Below, in pieces: positions 60,991 through 64,000 of a stretch of 64,000 nucleotides of DNA (positions are counted from its first letter, which is position 1; each line of letters opens with the position of its first letter). Position numbers and translations under genes: made by a program. The stretch covers positions 19,251,187 to 19,315,186 of the forward strand of contig NC_051444.1 in assembly GCF_001649575.2 (NCBI RefSeq), read 5' to 3'. A model generated the notes under the pieces. The model was not told where the DNA came from, searched no databases, and worked only from the letters and a program-made list of their open reading frames with translations. Source of the DNA: Kryptolebias marmoratus (taxonomy: Eukaryota; Chordata; Actinopteri; Cyprinodontiformes; Rivulidae).

Positions 60991-63404
60991 AAGAGGGCCT
61001 CTTTTAGAAGAGAAGATAAATTGGTGTACAGCTTGTGCCATGTAAAGTGACTGGAAGTCATGGTTTACTGTCTGTCACCACATTAGTGACAGTCCTTCAA
61101 GCTTTTTCTGTGGATTGATGTTTATTTGCCAACACCTTCTGTTTTGTTGTATACAATACTGATTTTTATAATAACGATACCATGACTTGGAGTATATTCT
61201 TGCTATATTTAATCCTGTAGAAAACCACCACACAACTGGCAAGTGCTGAATCATTCATGATGCATAACAGATCCATGTATGTCAATTCTACCAACTTGAG
61301 TTTTAAATAATCTGAGTCATGATCCTTTCTGGTGGCTCTGTGTAATTTAAAACTGGCATCCAAAGAAGGAATTCCTGAAGAGCAACATACTGAGTCCCTG
61401 TTTATTTGAGTTTTTTTTAAGCAATCTTTTGTTCAGGTTAGGACACAAAGTGATGTGCATTTCTTCAAGAATGTTTAATTTAAAATCTGCTGGATGTAAA
61501 CTAATGAACCTAGGAGCAGGTAGGCAGCGGTCTTCTGGGCAACATATATAACAATGAAAACAACTGATGAAGCAATTCACTAGGCTAATAGAATCACAAG
61601 CATCTTCATGAGTCTGAGCCTGTTTAATTGAAATGAAAACAAGTGAAAGTCTTGAAGAATTCTTAAAATGGTAAAGTTCTCAGGTTTCTGTTTTTATAAC
61701 AATCCCAGCATTTTTCTTCAAGTAATTGTCTTTATTTATTTTTTTAATCAGACATTCAACTTGAAAGCGGTATGGGGGAGAATAACACAGTTTAGTTATT
61801 GGAAAGACTTGCAACCATAAATATATAAATATACATATTTTTTCCATCCATTCAAATTGGTGACGTTTCAAATAAAAGCCTGTGTCTGGAATCATCTTGC
61901 ATGATATGCGCCAGTTTATTCACGCCAGTCCATCCTTGCAATTTTACATAACTGTCACTGGGTTAAAACAGAGCCAACCCAGCCCAGATGTGGTGCCGCT
62001 TTGACCCGTGCAGTCAGCCTCATCACAGTTTCTCTGCTGAATACTAATGTGCACCTGCTTTGGTAGCATGAACAAAATAGATGCCTTGTTTCTATTCAGA
62101 CTCAGATCCTGTGGTCTCTCATATCTATTCCCTTTAACCTTTGTTTTCCCTGAAGACATATCATGGGAGAACCAGAATTCATTATAATTATGCATTCACT
62201 TTCAGTTCATTGATTGGCAAGCTCAGGCCGGAAGATTTTGTGAAACATTTGGATGGAAAAATACTGCTTCTAAACTAAGTTACCAATTTCAAACACGTGG
62301 GAAATCGTTACAAGGCTCACTCCCACATTTGCTCAGTTTTCTCCTCGTGTCTCGTTTTTCAAGTTAGAAATCTTCTTAAGTGGGAATTTCCAAAATAACA
62401 TTCTCTTCAAACAAACATTTCACTTTTAATCATTGAATTTTTTCTCTCCTTCACAATTCATCGTGGTATTGCAGGCTCTTTTGAAGCTTTTTTTTTTTTC
62501 TTTTTTCTTAGTGTCCACTGGGATTTGCTCCCCTGTGGCCTCTCTGCTTACACCAAAGCTTCTCTTTTCAAACCGGGCTTTGAGTAAAGAGGGAAAAATG
62601 AGGAAAAAAGAAACCTCATAGGGAAATCGCTGTTGAACTGATGAGCAATTCACCTGTGCATACCTGACAGGAATAGTGATGTTATCGCCTTGTCTATTCT
62701 CAGTAACACAGGAATATGATTTCTCACTGGACATTCACATGTCAGTCAAGAAGTTGGGTATAGATGCACAAAAACTGTTCATTACACACGGCTGTGCATG
62801 CTGTGATGACCCAACAAGAATGTATAAAAGACAAGCTTCACTGTTTGCTTGTTTGAATTTATCCAAGTTTCTTCTGATTGTAGTTTGACTTCTCAGAAAC
62901 CTTTTTTGAATTTTTCTTCCCCACTGAGTAAAGTATTATTAGAATCCCTGAGGCTGTGCTGCGGTATCTGGCTCTGGGATGTAGGCGGTGTATCCTAAGT
63001 AACATCAACATGGATAGCTGGACCCAAAGTTTCCCAGCAGTAGCCTACATGGCATTGTAATGAGATGATCAGTGTTCTCTACCTGTCAGTGGTTTCAGTG
63101 TTGTGGCTGATTAGTGTTTCTATGTTTGTATATAATGCAAGCGGCTGAGTGTCTTCGAATAGTCAGGCTGATAAGAAGCAAAACACGGGCAGGTTATAGT
63201 TTGATAAAGCACATGAAAAAGTACCGGATGTACCAGGGACACAATCAGTGGTGTCCTTCAGTGACATTTGATAGCAGAAGGTTCGGCAAAAAATGACATT
63301 ACTTCTTTCTGGGTGCTTTCTACAACTATCATGCTCAGGTTTACGGGAGTTTTTCGCCATCTTATGAATTATTTTGCATTCATGCTACCACAAAGTTGAA
63401 TTTT

Positions 63405-63480
63405 TTTTTTATATGCACAGTACTGGGCAAACATTTTTAAACACACTGTAACAAATCACTATAGTTTAAGCAGTAAAGAT
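63405..63480. repeat. Possible Tc1-type terminal fragment
   Basis: CACAGTACTGGGCAAACATTTTTAAAC resembles the ACAGTACTGTGCAAAAGTTTT end of fish Tc1 elements. No transposase or second end is nearby. Confidence 0.25.
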
Positions 63481-64000
63481 TTCCACAAAAACCTCTAGTT
63501 TTGTCATGTTACATTAACTGTGTTTCACAGGGCAATATGGGGGAAACCTACTTTTAGCATAAATACATTTTAAAACTGCAGGCAAGAGGGGTTTTTCCTG
63601 CAGATGGTACACATAGTTATTTCTATTTAAAAATGTCCTGTGCAATGTATCAGTGAGAAAAGAACAAACTTTGGAGCACTAGCTGAGGTAGCTGGAGATC
63701 ATCCTCTATCAACTATCCACTCATTTATAACATGTAACTTGAACTTAGGTTTCAAGTTAAAAATATGATTCAGCTTGGTATATATTTTTTTCTTTCTGTA
63801 TGGTTTGTGCATGTTTGAGTAACTTGCTAAGTAAGCTACTGTGGGTAAACCTCTGATAGAACCAGGATGGATGGCCATCTGCCTCAACCAGCTAGAAATT
63901 GAGAAGATTGAGTTGCCTTGATGTTTTCAGTTGTACAAATGTTGGCTGTTCCTTTTTTACAAGGTTCTTCTCATGCAGTGATTTTCAACAGCTTAGGGCA

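Larger units (their letters stand above)
58920..64000. other. Low-copy interval with conserved-looking blocks, no gene
   Basis: Almost free of recognisable transposons. Compact, repeat-free blocks lie at 59770-59940, 60060-60260, 60400-60640 and 60840-60990. Open frames such as 62426-62734 and 60312-60617 (both minus) show no domain or splice framing. Confidence 0.35.

Overview
The window looks like teleost nuclear DNA, probably from a percomorph. It is AT-rich, has no long open reading frames, and carries vertebrate microsatellites. Its relics belong to families typical of ray-finned fish: tRNA-derived SINEs with an ATGG-rich tail, several LINE lineages, Tc1 and PIF/Harbinger transposons, and solo LTRs. 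It is a gene-poor interval with no complete gene. Family names rest on motif recognition from memory, because no search could be run.

Layout. At 1-8.4 kb there is a promoter-like LTR candidate, a solo LTR with a perfect 5-bp target duplication, a dispersed repeat in irregular tandem, and a PIF/Harbinger deletion derivative that keeps the N-terminus of its transposase. At 10-15 kb there are SINE copies and two LINE 3' fragments. At 15.7-17.0 kb on the minus strand, five short open segments with splice-like edges join in one consistent frame, ending in a stop codon and a poly(A) signal; this may be the 3' end of an unrecognised gene. At 20.8-23.1 kb lies a LINE split by unrelated DNA. At 26.1-28.6 kb is a dense transposon island: a SINE with a 15-bp duplication, a solo LTR with a 5-bp duplication, a hAT-like end, a hairpin, and two LINE fragments. 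From 28.6 to 43 kb the DNA is mostly low-copy, with a Tc1 helix-turn-helix relic, a SINE, and blocks that look like conserved non-coding DNA. At 43-44.4 kb there is a short inverted-repeat element, a 40-unit TCTA array and a LINE 5' region.

At 47.3-52.5 kb two nearly identical LTR-like copies lie 4.8 kb apart, the first running into an assembly gap. Between them, on the minus strand, is a candidate gene start: a palindromic ACTACATTACCC promoter motif, a splice donor, then an exon with an ATG in strong context. The candidate 3' exons near 16 kb are on the same strand, so one long gene is possible but unproven. At 56-58.5 kb there is a compound microsatellite, a broken Tc1 transposon with its DD34E residues still readable, and a LINE fragment. 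From 58.5 to 64 kb the DNA is mainly low-copy.

I found no operon, CRISPR array, tRNA, rRNA or other clear system. The most interesting items are the two candidate gene ends, the paired LTR copies and the transposase-retaining Harbinger derivative.
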